This document shows, one piece after another, positions 54,378-64,000 of a DNA stretch of 64,000 nt. The stretch lies in the NCBI RefSeq assembly GCF_032854445.1, contig NC_088307.1, forward strand, positions 11,670,017 to 11,734,016, read 5' to 3'. Under the pieces are notes generated by a model, which made no database searches, was not told the origin of the DNA, and worked only from the letters and a program-made list of their open reading frames with translations. The stretch's first letter is position 1; every line of letters begins with the position of its first letter. The DNA is from Liolophura sinensis (taxonomy: Eukaryota > Mollusca > Polyplacophora > Chitonida > Chitonidae). The translations under genes were made by a program, and so were the position numbers.

Positions 54378-54613
54378 GTAAACTATAGAGAATGGAACTG
54401 TCATCAGTATTGTCAGTAAGTCACAAGGATTTGATGTATTTTTTACAAAGCAAAGGTTACTCACGAATAGTATCCAGTTGTAAACATAAAAATCATACTG
54501 ATTTGATATTAAGGCGTTTGAATGTTTAAATCAAAGGGAGATAACTCATTTAACGCAACATGCGTGTCTATCGATATTTTATTATAATCTTACGTGTTTG
54601 TGTTTCGTTTCAG

Positions 54614-55073
54614 CATGGAACAATGTGACGCCCTTTGTACGCTACTAGCCATCATGGTGAACGGTCAGTTCCTCTGCTTAGGCAACCCTCAGCACTTGAA
54701 GAACATTTTCGGACAGGGATACACCTTTATGGCACGAGTGGAATCGTCTCACAGCGAAGAACTAGAACATTTCATAGAACACAAATTCCTGAGCCATTAC
54801 AAAATGGACTCGTGCACGGGGTACGTCAGCTACCAATTGACTGACCCTAGCCTGCCGCTTTCGTATCTTTTCGGAACTGTCGAAAAATCCAGAGAACAGC
54901 TCAATCTGGAGGTCTATTCTGTCGGTCAGACAACTGTCCACCAAGTGTTTCTCAATTTCACCATAAACCAAATCGTTGCAGGGAAACAGGCAAAAAGAAC
55001 TGCAGTTGCACTTGCTGTTGTTGTTGTTGCCGTTCAAAGTAAATTGTCTGGAATTGAAATTCGATATCTTTAG
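54614..55073 (+). pseudogene. ABCA C-terminal exon
   Basis: After TTTCGTTTCAG the exon opens with the His-switch follow-on MEQCDALCTLLAIMVNGQFL, then the LGNPQHLKNIFGQGY block, and near the end YSVGQTTVHQVFLNF, the regulatory-domain signature shared by ABCA C-termini. It runs 153 codons to a TAG. It joins in phase to the LILTSH segment of the previous exon. The exon is open, but the gene is disabled upstream; an intact relative elsewhere in the genome is likely. Confidence 0.85.
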
Positions 55074-55321
55074 AGAAATCATATCAGTCTTAATTGTTGC
55101 TGCTGTTCTGATAATATACTACTCATGTCTCTAAAAAAGACGAGCTTTGTGTCAATTTTAATCACTAAAAGCTAACAATGCAAAAATAATTGTTGCCCTG
55201 TAGCGGCAGTTGTGCGAGTAAGGGAAGGAATCACCCCCAAATGTGTCAAGTTGACGGAACATTTACTGTTGTTCACTCGCGCATTTAATCTTCTCTCGGA
55301 AAAATGGATGTCAACCGCATG
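55074..55321. other. 3' flank, no feature seen
   Basis: AT-rich sequence after the ABCA stop. Confidence 0.5.
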
Positions 55322-55432
55322 TTCGCACAAATTTATTTATTGTACATTTGTCGTAGGATATTTTGTACGTCACTATTAACGTACCATTGTCTTATATATG
55401 CGATATCGTACAAGGAGGTCATTTTTGTGAAA
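55322..55432. mobile_element. MITE, second copy, truncated
   Basis: Inverse orientation to 136-292; shares CACTATTAACGTACCATTG, CGATATCGTAC and TTTGTGAAAGTGGCC. The other terminal repeat is missing. Confidence 0.7.
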
Positions 55433-56139
55433 GTGGCCGCTGTTCTTCTGTTGGCCTAACAAAAAAGTTCATGGTAATAACACGAATTGACACAAAAGGA
55501 CATGCTCGGGTTCTGAACTGTACCTTACTGCGTTCGCTACCTTGATAACTCACCAACTGCTATTACACATGCTCGGAAACTGTGATTATATTTCGTGAAC
55601 AGTCGTCATTGCCATGGACCCTTTTTTGTTCGGAGAGTTCATTGCAGCGATCACACTGTTGACGTCGATTTATGCTAGAGAAGATTTAATGCTCGTGTGA
55701 ACAGCTGTAAATGCTCCTTACCTTTAATTTGACACATTTGGGGCTGTTTCCTTGGGTAACGTCAACAACTGTGCACCTAGATAGGAGTTATCCCACTCCG
55801 CAACTAGTTGCTCTGTTCTGGTTTGTGAAGGTGTTCTTCTTGTGACCATTGCTAGATCCGAATGTTTTTGCTGGTGTTGTTTTTGGTGTAACCACTTTTT
55901 TGTTGATCCCATTGTTCATGGTGTGGCAATTGTTCGTGGTGTGGCCATTGTTCATGATGTGGCCATTGCTATGTTGTTACCGTTAATGGCATGTTTTAAC
56001 TGTGGGCCTTTTGCTGTTGTTGTCGTCCATGCGGTGATTAGTGTTTTGAAAAACAGAACTGATATATCATGTAGCATATAAATTCTCGTATGGGCGTATG
56101 TATGTGTGTATGTATGTATGTACGTATGGTTGCGTTTTT
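55433..56139. other. No gene seen; short tandem repeat
   Basis: Near 55905-55975 a tandem repeat has the unit GTTCATGGTGTGGCCATT-like, about four copies. Confidence 0.55.
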
Positions 56140-56272
56140 ATGCAATACTTAGCAATTTTTCAATCATATAACGTCGAGGACTCATTAAGTGTGTATGTAC
56201 ATGTAGTGTGTCTCCTGGTGGCACGACGTGTCTATGCCGCCAAAGTGCTGCCATCACTGAAGTATCATGCTC
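56140..56272 (-). mobile_element. SINE-C 3' fragment
   Basis: TTCAATCATATAACGTCGAG followed by GCCACCTTT-type body in reverse; abuts the SINE-A that follows. Confidence 0.6.
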
Positions 56273-56518
56273 CGTGGCCGAGGTGGTTAGCGTGTCAGCG
56301 TGGCGCAATGACTCAGGATCCTCTCACCAATACTGTGATGGCTGTGAGTTCAAGTCTACCTCATGTTGGCTATCTCTCCGGTCATTTGCGGGAAGGTCTT
56401 CAGCAACCTGCGGATCGTTGTGAGTTCCCCTGAAGTCGTCCCAGTTTCCTTCCACCATAATGCTGGCCGATGTCATATACGTGGAATCAGCGTAAACACC
56501 GATCAGATATATAGATAA
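56273..56518 (+). mobile_element. SINE-A, full length
   Basis: Head CCGTGGCCGAGGTGGTTAGC, CCTCTCACCAAT, GTGAGTTCAAGTCTACCTCA, core CTGCGGATCGTTGTGAG. Confidence 0.85.
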
Positions 56519-56981
56519 CAGACTTGGGTTATACCTGAAGTTACTTGAAGTGGGCAATCCATTAATTTCACACTGCTGAGTTGCTTGTGAAACATTGAAC
56601 ATACTGAACGCCGACCATTGGTGATATGTGACCTTAAGCAGCATATGCCATTAAAACATTTTTCGAACATTTTTTGGTTTTTGTTTTTCATTCATGATCA
56701 ATTTTATTGTATAGGCCACAAAACAGCTACGTAACAAGGCGAATTACCGACATAATAACGTTATATAAATACAGTTTGCTACAGTTAAAATATAAGATCT
56801 GTGGGGCAGGTACTATAAAACCATTTTTGACTTGAAGATAAATATTAAACGACTTTTGGACTCCCACGAGTACGGAAAACATCTACACGATTTTTTCTAG
56901 GACAATTCCGTCACAATATCAGTTTTCCTCATTATAGGACAGCGACTTTTAGGAAGCCTTTAAGTCCGAATTAAACCGCTT
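56519..56981. other. No gene seen
   Basis: AT-rich; nothing recognised. Confidence 0.55.
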
Positions 56982-57350
56982 CGGTGGCGTAATGGCTAGA
57001 GCGTCCGCCTCCAAGTCGGGAGACCCGGGATCAAAACCTGGTATGGGTCATACCAAAGACTAAAAATGATACTTACTGCTACCTCGTTTGGGGTAGCACT
57101 GACAGGTTACCTCAGCATTGAGAGGTTAGAGTAAGGAAACAGAGCTGGTTAGCCCTGTGCCCCCATAATTTGACTGGGTTAAATGTCGTGTCTGGTGTCT
57201 GCAGTTTGATACTTTTAGTAGTGGCACCACTTTGACGGTATGGACTCGCCCTGCAACAGGAAGACAATATATGTACGCACACCTAATGACTCCTCGTCGT
57301 CCTATGACTGAAACATTGTTAAATACGACGTTAAACCCCAAGCATACATA
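56982..57350 (+). mobile_element. SINE-C, full length reference copy
   Basis: Head CGCTTCGGTGGCGTAATGGC, TAGAGCGTCCGCCTCCAAG, CGGGATCAAAACCTGG; body CATACCAAAGAC; 3' CTCGTCGTCCTATGACTGAA and TACGACGTTAAACCCCAAGC. Confidence 0.9.
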
Positions 57351-57476
57351 CAAGTCCGAATCAAACCAAATATCGCTTTCTGGGATCACGGGCCCATATT
57401 CTGAATAAGAGTAAATTGTTCCTGTGTGTTTTTGTTTACGTGTTAACAAGTCCCACGAAAATGTATTCACTTCTTA

Positions 57477-57668
57477 TTTTCATTGGTGTTTTACGCCGTA
57501 CTCAAGAATGTTTCACTTATATGACGGCGGCCAACATTATGGTGGGAGGAAAGCAAGCAGCGTCCGTTGGATCTAAGCGTCGAAACACACATACGTATAC
57601 TCGCGAAAACCCACAGTCATCCCGCAAATTTCTGGCAGACCTTCCCATGTACGACCGGATAGGAAAGT
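57477..57668 (-). mobile_element. SINE-A, partial, with internal insertion
   Basis: TTGGTGTTTTACGCCGTACT to GACCGGATAGG; about 30 extra bases (TCTAAGCGTCGAAACACACA) sit in the core. Confidence 0.8.
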
Positions 57669-58249
57669 CTCACAAAAACTCAGACAGTTTAAATTAGTGT
57701 CTGACACATATACCTCCAGCTCCGCTTTGGATATGACTGATTCTTTGCATCTCAAAGTGAAAATAAAAGTGACCTGCATGTATACACACAACTATTTTTA
57801 CGTTCCAATGAGTGACCTACTTGTGCGTAAAAGGCGTCACTGTAAGCTCGACTATAACTGTGTCCAGAATAACAATAATTTATAGTATGTGATGGATGGT
57901 CTTTGGAGGGTGTCGATTGGTTTGGGTTGGCGCGTGGGTGAGTGTATGTGTGTTGAGGGACCAGTGTGGAGCGGATGTAAGCATGATCTGTACAAAAGAC
58001 CGCAACGGTAATATTTGCTCGGAAATGTTCCTTACTAGAAAAGTTATTGACAGTAAACGAAAGAGGTTAATAATATTTTCTGCAAACTTTCATTTTGTCA
58101 GAGAGCCAGCTGATATCTGATAATATCGCTTGATTATACCAAGTTTGTTCAACTGAGTTCAATAAAGTCACAAGTTATTTATATATGTATACCTTAGTAA
58201 CGGCAAACTTAAAGCCGTTTTCAGCGTTTATGGATGGATTTAGCTGGCC
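57669..58249. other. No gene seen
   Basis: No recognisable feature. Confidence 0.55.
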
Positions 58250-58330
58250 GGGAATGGTTCGTAGCCGAGTGGTTCAAGCGCATGCCTAAGACATGCCAGG
58301 TGCTGGTTCAAATCCTGGCAAGGACAGGGA
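58250..58330 (+). pseudogene. tRNA-Leu-like sequence, probably a pseudogene or SINE head
   Basis: Box A-like GTAGCCGAGTGGTTCAAGCG, a perfect 5-bp anticodon stem GCATG/CATGC around CCTAAGA (anticodon TAA) and a box B GGTTCAAATCC. Position 33 is C where tRNAs have U, the variable arm is short for Leu, the T-stem has mismatches and no 7-bp acceptor stem forms. Confidence 0.4.
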
Positions 58331-58586
58331 ATTTGAAGATTCGCCCACTCTAACTGTTCGTGGATGAGTACTCTTCTTCGTGGACTTTCTTGAAGACTAC
58401 TTGTCTTTCACAAATATTCTGTGCATATTTATACCTCCTCACACGTGGAAAAAAAATTATCAATAACTTGTAACACACGCATGGCTTGTGTCACCCCTTA
58501 AAACTTAGTATCGTCCTTTAAAGGATGCTCTCTTATTAGTGTTTACCAAAAACCATACACTAAATGGGCGGAAATAATTAAATAAT
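58331..58586. other. No feature seen
   Basis: Short unannotated stretch. Confidence 0.5.
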
Positions 58587-58588
58587 TA

Positions 58589-58666
<78 letters not shown>

Positions 58667-58700
58667 TACACACATACATACATACATACATAGATACACA
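58587..58700. repeat. (AC)n / (CATA)n microsatellite
   Basis: About 36 AC units followed by CATACATA units. Confidence 0.95.
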
Positions 58701-59320
58701 CATATATCTTATCTTCAAAAAATGTGCAAAGAATGAAAGCTGATGTCATGTAAGAGTGAAACCATGTCAACCGTATTCTAAACAAATAAATTTACATTTC
58801 AAACTTGTACTTCATCACCATCTTGTCTTTAAAAAATAAAGGAAATTAAATCATTGTTCAACGCGTATTTTTAGCAGATCAGATAAAGAGATTCGTTTTA
58901 ATGTACTGATTGTACACCGGTGAAGACAGAGAATAAATTCGTTTTGCATAAAACATACAATCTGTGTAAGTCTGCTTCGGGTTTTACGTCCTACAATACG
59001 ATACAGTGTAAAAAAAAAACACATAAATTACGATATTAAAAGATAATATATATTATATATTTAATATAATATTAAAAGTAATCGTGTGGAAAACATACAC
59101 ACGTTGTTTATCTCAGGTACACGTTAACAGCAAGAACTATGCAACAGCACAATAATGTGCACTTTGTACAACATGTGTTCATGTACGTACACTTTAAATG
59201 AGTACGAAACTATCTACCTCTAATACACATCAAGTTTACATCGCGAGCTACACATACACTTTTGTACAAAAAACCACATACTTTCTGAGAATAAACCACC
59301 CTCTTTAGCGTAAATGCATG
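58701..59320. other. 3' flank of the TLR gene
   Basis: AT-rich. AATAAA on the minus strand (TTTATT on plus) is not clearly placed close to the stop. Confidence 0.5.
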
Positions 59321-59428
59321 ACGTGAGGCTGCCGTGGGTTCCGACGGACGTGAGGCTGCGATGGGTTCCGGCAGACGTAAGGCTGCGGTGGGTTCTGACT
59401 GACGTCAGGCTGCGGTGGGTTCCGACGG
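59321..59428 (-). repeat. 27-bp tandem repeat across the TLR stop codon, four units
   Basis: Units at 59321-59347, 59348-59374, 59375-59401 and 59402-59428, plus-strand consensus ACGTGAGGCTGCGGTGGGTT then CCGACGG. The unit is nine codons and stays in the TLR frame: the first (minus-strand) unit encodes PSEPTAA then TGA; the next three would read QSEPTAALR, LPEPIAASR and PSEPTAASR with no stop. Confidence 0.9.
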
Positions 59429-61786
59429 TCTGCTAAGTGCCCGAATCAGCTTCTGCCAGAACATGTCTCTGCTCAGTTCACAGTCAGACCAGTCTATGTA
59501 TATCTTGTCTCGCATCAGAAGCATTAGTCGGTTCGTCATGTTACGGTACTGAATGTCTCCTAGTTTCACTAGGATAAGAATCTCTCTCCTTTCATCGAGA
59601 AGCTTGTGCTGGGCCATTTTTAACTCCCATTCACACCATTCGCTGGCAGCGAAGCTATCAGAAAGGACGAGAATGACTTTCCTGCTGGCCTCCATGTTAA
59701 CCATGATATTGTCTACAATGTCGGTTCCAGGTATAAAGTCCCTGTCGTACAAACATAGCTTAAATCCTTCCCTATCTTCCACCCTGGCTAAGAGTTCCTG
59801 GATCACCCAGTTCCGGTCTGTGGCACTGTAAACGACGAAGGCGTCATAATCGTACCCTTCCGTGTCCTCGATTTCCGTGTATCCTTTGAGTTTGGAACGT
59901 GTAAGGAAACAGCAGTAGCTAATGTGCATCCTGTAACGAACAAACACAGTCACAGTAATCGCAATTACGACGGCAGCCGTACCCAGGGACGCGCCAAGTA
60001 TTAAGGGCAAGTTTAACTTCTTTACAGTACAAGATTCTACTGTAGGATTGAAGGACACCAGGTTCTTATGTTTCCATTCTTTCGGAGAGTAACATTTGTA
60101 AGCTTTGTGGTTCAGAGCCACGATAGTTACGTTGGTGGTTCGAATCCAATTCCTGAACCACATTAAATCGCAGGTGCAAGCGAAAGGGTTGCCGGCCAGA
60201 TTCAATTTCTTGAGGTTGGCCAAGAGATATTTAGGAAATGAATATTCGGAAATCGTAGAAATTTTATTAGAGTCCATGTAAAGTTTTTCCAGTTTCTTGG
60301 CCTCTGTGAATACACCAGGCGTCCAATCACTGATACTATTACTGGAGGCAATCAATTCTCTCAATGAAGGAAGAACCCTAAACAGAGGTTCCAGTAGACG
60401 TTTATAGATAGGCATGTTTTCTATTATCAGTCGTGTGAGCTTAGAGAGCGGAGAAAAAAGTTCCTCTAAAGCAGTGTTGTTGATGTCCATAATATTATCC
60501 GTCAAATAAAGCACATCCAGGTTTGGACACAGTTTGAAGAAGTTTTTAGTGTCGGCAGTGCTGAAATGAAAAGCGTTTACTGAGAGGTCCAAATAACGTA
60601 ACGAGAATCTATTAAAAGCGAAGCTGGAAATCTGACGGATATTATTATGCTTAAGATGAAGTCGTTCTAATTCGGGCGTTTCCCTAAACAAATTATTTGC
60701 GAGTCTTCTAATGTAGTTAAACTTCAACTCTAAGTATTTAAGGTTTCGTAGACCGGAAAAGTCCTCTTTCGCTATCTCCAGAATTCGATTATATCCAAGT
60801 CTTAGCATCTGAAGCTTTGGGTAGACGCTGTCATCAGGCGAGGTCTTTTTGAAAAGTCGTGGGATTTTCGTGAAATTGTTCCAACCCAGCCCAAGAAAAG
60901 TTAAATTCCTGAAGCCTTCAACGTCCTGTAAATAGGTAATGTTGTTGTACGTCAGAATCAACGTGGTCAGTTCTCCCAGCGGTGACAGAGCCTGGCCCGA
61001 GAATGTCAAAAAGTTGTTGTTACGTAAACTCAGACTTCTTATCTTTGAGCCTAATAAACAGTCCAAAAGACCAGAAGGGAAAGTCTTGAAGTTCATGTTA
61101 TCCAACTGTAATACGGATACATTGGAAGAAGCGAGATCACAGAATGCCATTTTTAGCCCTCTCAAATATATACGGTTATTCCCGCTCAGGTCTAATTTTG
61201 CTCCTTGGCAGAATTTAAAACCGAGAAAAACATCTCTCTCGATGTGGGTTATCTCCGAGTGTGTCAAGTTTAGACATGACAGGGAAACGTTAGTTACGTT
61301 AGTCAAAGTCTGTTTTGTCAGCGCTCCGAACGACGCGCGTAAAACCGTGACAGAAGTCACGTAAGCAGGAGGCACTGGGATGTACGGTATGTTACCAGTG
61401 CACTTCATTTCTCTTCTCGACATAGTGCATTTACAGAAATCTGACAGAGGACAACTTTTGTCAAGATTTGCAGGTCTCTGGTCGAAGCCACTTTGTAAGC
61501 CATCACTGACGCTCTGTTTCATCCTTGTGATATGCAGACTAGAGAGGAATTCCTGGTCCCCAGTATCTGCAAGTGTCAGCCCAGCCTGTGCATTAACCAA
61601 TGTGCTGGTTCTCGTCTTGCCAATGCTGCCATGGTTAGCATCCAGGATACCTGTGTCGACATGGGAATCTATTCCTGATGTTGTAGTCATTGAAACCGTA
61701 CGGCATTCTCTAAAGCAGACGACAAAGCAGGTGACAAAAACCATAAGTGACGTCACACTCTGTTTGCGCGCGGAAATCATGATCAT
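59405..61786 (-). CDS. Toll-like receptor (LRR-TM-TIR), intronless
   Basis: 793 residues in one exon. A hydrophobic N-terminal segment (about 12-30) serves as signal peptide or anchor. A cysteine cluster (CPLSDFCKC, near residue 110) precedes about 15 leucine-rich repeats (L-x-x-L-x-L-x-x-N-x pattern, e.g. LRYLDLSVNAF). One LRRCT (NPFACTCDLMWF, about 533-586) lies directly before the membrane span (about 593-617), the single-cysteine-cluster layout. The TIR domain spans about 645-785, with box 1 YDAFVVYS, BB-loop RDFIPGTDI with the conserved Pro, and box 3 FWQKL. It should sense a ligand at the cell surface or in endosomes and signal through MyD88-type adaptors. No disabling change is seen. 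Ortholog assignment within the expanded mollusc TLR set is not possible from sequence alone. Confidence 0.93.
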   Translation of the reverse strand: MIMISARKQSVTSLMVFVTCFVVCFRECRTVSMTTTSGIDSHVDTGILDANHGSIGKTRTSTLVNAQAGLTLADTGDQEFLSSLHITRMKQSVSDGLQSGFDQRPANLDKSCPLSDFCKCTMSRREMKCTGNIPYIPVPPAYVTSVTVLRASFGALTKQTLTNVTNVSLSCLNLTHSEITHIERDVFLGFKFCQGAKLDLSGNNRIYLRGLKMAFCDLASSNVSVLQLDNMNFKTFPSGLLDCLLGSKIRSLSLRNNNFLTFSGQALSPLGELTTLILTYNNITYLQDVEGFRNLTFLGLGWNNFTKIPRLFKKTSPDDSVYPKLQMLRLGYNRILEIAKEDFSGLRNLKYLELKFNYIRRLANNLFRETPELERLHLKHNNIRQISSFAFNRFSLRYLDLSVNAFHFSTADTKNFFKLCPNLDVLYLTDNIMDINNTALEELFSPLSKLTRLIIENMPIYKRLLEPLFRVLPSLRELIASSNSISDWTPGVFTEAKKLEKLYMDSNKISTISEYSFPKYLLANLKKLNLAGNPFACTCDLMWFRNWIRTTNVTIVALNHKAYKCYSPKEWKHKNLVSFNPTVESCTVKKLNLPLILGASLGTAAVVIAITVTVFVRYRMHISYCCFLTRSKLKGYTEIEDTEGYDYDAFVVYSATDRNWVIQELLARVEDREGFKLCLYDRDFIPGTDIVDNIMVNMEASRKVILVLSDSFAASEWCEWELKMAQHKLLDERREILILVKLGDIQYRNMTNRLMLLMRDKIYIDWSDCELSRDMFWQKLIRALSRPSEPTAA

Positions 61787-61835
61787 TATTACGTTTTCTA
61801 TATCAACGTGGCGACGAAGGGCTCTGAAAACGAAA

Positions 61836-61850
61836 ATATATAATACAGCG
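61836..61850 (-). promoter_or_regulatory. Possible TATA element or 5'-UTR intron end of the TLR
   Basis: The minus strand reads TATTATATATTTTCG then TTTTCAG about 40-60 bp before the ATG. It could be a TATA box or a 3' splice site for a 5'-UTR intron; the sequence does not decide. Confidence 0.25.
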
Positions 61851-62309
61851 CGAAATGACGAAAGATTAGGGCTTTCTACTGTTCAAGTTACTGCAAACAG
61901 TTGACAACAGACTTATAGTTCTTGGATATTTTATGGGTAAATTAGACATTATTGTTCTTCTGTGTTGTACGCATACATTAGGCGGAAATATTTCCATATA
62001 TATTTGATTAGCCCCTAACGATGGCCCCAAGAACTGTTCACTTGTATGACTTGTATCAGGTTATTCCGTGGAGGAAAGTGGAGTACTGACAGTTATTCGT
62101 CGCCCTTCGCTAGGTACCGGACAAATATCCAGACATAAAGCCCCAACACTCAATACCACCAAACCTGAATTTTCGATGCAGCTATAAGAACGTTTTAAAT
62201 GAATGATGTAAGCATGGTTCCCAATCGTGCTGAAACCATCCTTCTAACTGCAGATAATGATCAAAGAAACCAACCTACCATGCATCGCTACATCGGTGCT
62301 GAGATCCAA
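61851..62309. other. Upstream flank of the TLR
   Basis: No feature recognised. Confidence 0.5.
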
Positions 62310-63050
62310 TAAACCATACAGCGGACTATATTAGACCGCCACGTCACAAACAGAGAGTAATTCAGTACGCAATACAACGCTACAAATTAGACCCCCACGC
62401 CACAAACAGATACTGATTCAGTAAGGCATGCGGCCTTAAAAATAAGATTGTTTGATTTATTTAATTGGTGTTTTACGCCATACTCAAGAATGTTTCACTT
62501 ATACGACGGCGGCCAGCATTATGGTGGGCGGAAACCGGCCAGAGCCCGGGGAAACCCACGACCATCCGCTGGCTGCTGGCAGACCTTCCAACCAACGGCG
62601 GGAGAGGAAGCCAGTAAGAGCTGGACTTGAACCCACAGCGACCACATTGGTGAGAGGCCTCTAGGTCACAACGCTGCGCTAGCACGCTAACCGACTGAGC
62701 CACGGAGGCACTAAAAATTAGACCAACCAGCTACAGACACATACTAATCCAATAAGACATACAGCGCTAAAAAGTAGACCGTAAGCCATACAGTGCTACA
62801 AATTAGGATGTAAGCCACACAGCCCTACAAATTAGACCGTAAGCCACACAGTGCTACAAATTAGACCGTAAGCCATACAGCGCTACAAGTAAGACCGACC
62901 TGTTGCAAACAGATAGTGATTCAGTAAGTCATACAGCACTACAAATAAGACCGACCTGTTGCAAACAGATTTTAATCCAATGAGCCATACAGCGGTACCA
63001 AGTTGAACCGTACCGCTACAAGAACATATTTATCCAGTAAGCCAGCAATA
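62310..63050. repeat. Irregular minisatellite split by a SINE
   Basis: Units of 30-60 bp built on GTAAGCCATACAGCGCTACA, AATTAGACCG and CACAAACAGATACTGATTCA blocks, on both sides of the SINE-A at 62446-62712. Confidence 0.8.
62446..62712 (-). mobile_element. SINE-A, full length
   Basis: GATTTATTTAATTGGTG tail, CGCCATACTCAAGAATG, CGGCCAGCATTATGGTGGGC, CCACGACCATCCGCTGG, GCGCTAGCACGCTAACCGAC and GAGCCACGGAGGC head. Confidence 0.93.
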
Positions 63051-63321
63051 TATATACGCCACAATTAAGACGGCACTGAGACAACTGTGCTGCAGTTATG
63101 CAACAACTAAATAAGGTAGCACACACCTTAAAAAGATACACAAACAGCACGGAGCTGACCTTATACTTACCCTTCAGTGTATATACAACCTGTCACACGA
63201 ATCTCATACCTTTCATCTACCAGGTCAGTCTCACCAGAGAGCCTGTGGGTTGTAGGTTAGTCAAACACACATACACATAAAGACCATCCTACCATGCCCT
63301 GCCATGTTATAAACACCTAAC
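63051..63321. other. No gene seen
   Basis: Short unannotated stretch. Confidence 0.5.
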
Positions 63322-63600
63322 ACTTTAAAGGAGGAAGTTGTAACTTCCTCGCTTGGCGTTCAGCATGAAGGGGATAGTGCAACGACTGGTTGGCCCATAT
63401 CAGTATAATGACTCGGGCGGGGCTTCTTACTTGCCTTCGGTAAGTCGTCTCAGTGAAGCAGCACTAGATAAAAGAGCGGTGGAAATCCGTCCTGCAACAA
63501 GCAGGTACACAACATACACCCTGAGGATTCCTTCGTCGTCACATGACTGAAAAATTGTTGAGCACGACGTTACACCCCAACACTCACTCACTCACACACA
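63322..63600 (+). mobile_element. SINE-B lacking its head
   Basis: GGAGGAAGTTGTAACTTCCT, CCTTCGGTAAGTCGTCTCAG, AGAGCGGTGGAAATCCGTCC and GACGTTACACCCCAACACTC. Confidence 0.88.
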
Positions 63601-63924
63601 ACACGCGTTCTCGGGTTTTATGTTTTTACAACATTAGGTATATGGCCCCTACAGCGATTTTTTCTTCCCGAACTCAAGTGATGTTTCGCTCATAATATCA
63701 GTGGCTATAGCTCACCGCACTCGTTCTACAATGCAGATTGATATAAGCTCATTCTCCGTTATTGGCCAACTTGAGGGATTGAAACAGACAGAAAAACAAC
63801 AAAGAAAAAGCAACCTGTTTAACTCAACAGAAATTCTGTTGCCCGAGTGATGCTAGAATATATTCTGTTATATCAGCAGATTATTCTGTTAAATATAACA
63901 CAAATATTCTATTAATTCAACAGA
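63601..63924. other. No gene seen
   Basis: A short AT-rich repeat of TATTCTGTTA-type words near 63855-63915. Confidence 0.5.
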
Positions 63925-64000
63925 CTCATGTTGACTTCCCCTCCAACCGTACGTGGGAAGGTCTGTGAGCAGCTTGTCTATGGCTCTGCCCGGTTTTCTC
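63925..64000 (+). mobile_element. SINE-A, cut by the window end
   Basis: CCGTACGTGGGAAGGTCTG and CTCTGCCCGGTTTTCTC. Confidence 0.75.

Overview
This is animal nuclear DNA, most likely from a marine mollusc or a related lophotrochozoan. Genes are split by long introns with GT-AG borders, and CA microsatellites and minisatellites are common. The window is full of tRNA-derived SINEs of a kind known from bivalves and gastropods. The organism call is inference from repeat style and gene families (expanded Toll-like and EGF/EB receptors), not from a species marker.

Three SINE families recur and are named here for convenience. SINE-A has a tRNA-like head reading GGCTCAGTCGGTTAGCG, a core reading GGATGGTCGTGGGTTTCC and a 3' end reading TACGGCGTAAAACACCAATC plus (AAAT)n. 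SINE-B has a head with GGTAGAGCGTCCGCTTC, a body reading AGAGCGGTGGAAATCCGTCC and a 3' end TACGACGTTAAACCCCAA. SINE-C has a head CGCTTCGGTGGCNTAATGGTTAGAGCG, a body CATACCAAAGACTTTGAAAATG and a 3' end like that of SINE-B.

Layout. 0-11.3 kb: no convincing gene; a MITE, SINEs, a 44-bp minisatellite that seems to have grown out of a Penelope-like element fragment, and direct repeats. 11.3-36.1 kb, minus strand: the most interesting locus, an apparently undescribed single-pass receptor. Its inferred order is a signal-peptide exon (35.9 kb), cysteine-rich EB/EGF-like exons (27.2, 25.4, 23.4 and 22.5 kb), an array of about 800-bp tandem duplications each carrying one 48-nt in-phase mini-exon for a Thr-rich stalk (15.9-21.7 kb), a transmembrane exon (14.1 kb) and a 213-residue cytoplasmic exon full of YxxL/V motifs (11.7-12.3 kb). 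All borders except those of the 27.2-kb exon agree in phase. 28.1-34.7 kb: nested inside the first intron, a MULE-type transposase relic split by a Ty3/gypsy element with a 4-bp target duplication. 36-43.5 kb: SINEs, a 46-bp minisatellite and a second copy of a repeat seen at 15 kb. 43.6-55.1 kb, plus strand: an ABCA-type transporter pseudogene with a second Ty3/gypsy element in it. 55-59 kb: repeats only. 59.4-61.8 kb, minus strand: an intact intronless Toll-like receptor whose stop codon lies inside a 27-bp tandem repeat. 61.8-64 kb: a minisatellite interrupted by a SINE, then more SINEs.

Functional view. The two apparently live genes are both cell-surface receptors: a TIR-signalling TLR, and a cysteine-rich receptor whose tail looks built to recruit SH2-domain proteins. 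Both Ty3 elements place integrase before reverse transcriptase/RNase H (the order reported for Gmr1-like Ty3/gypsy elements), both have lost the catalytic RT core, and both carry a primer-binding site that fits tRNA-Pro. Exon joins are predicted from splice signals and phase only; no transcript evidence was available.
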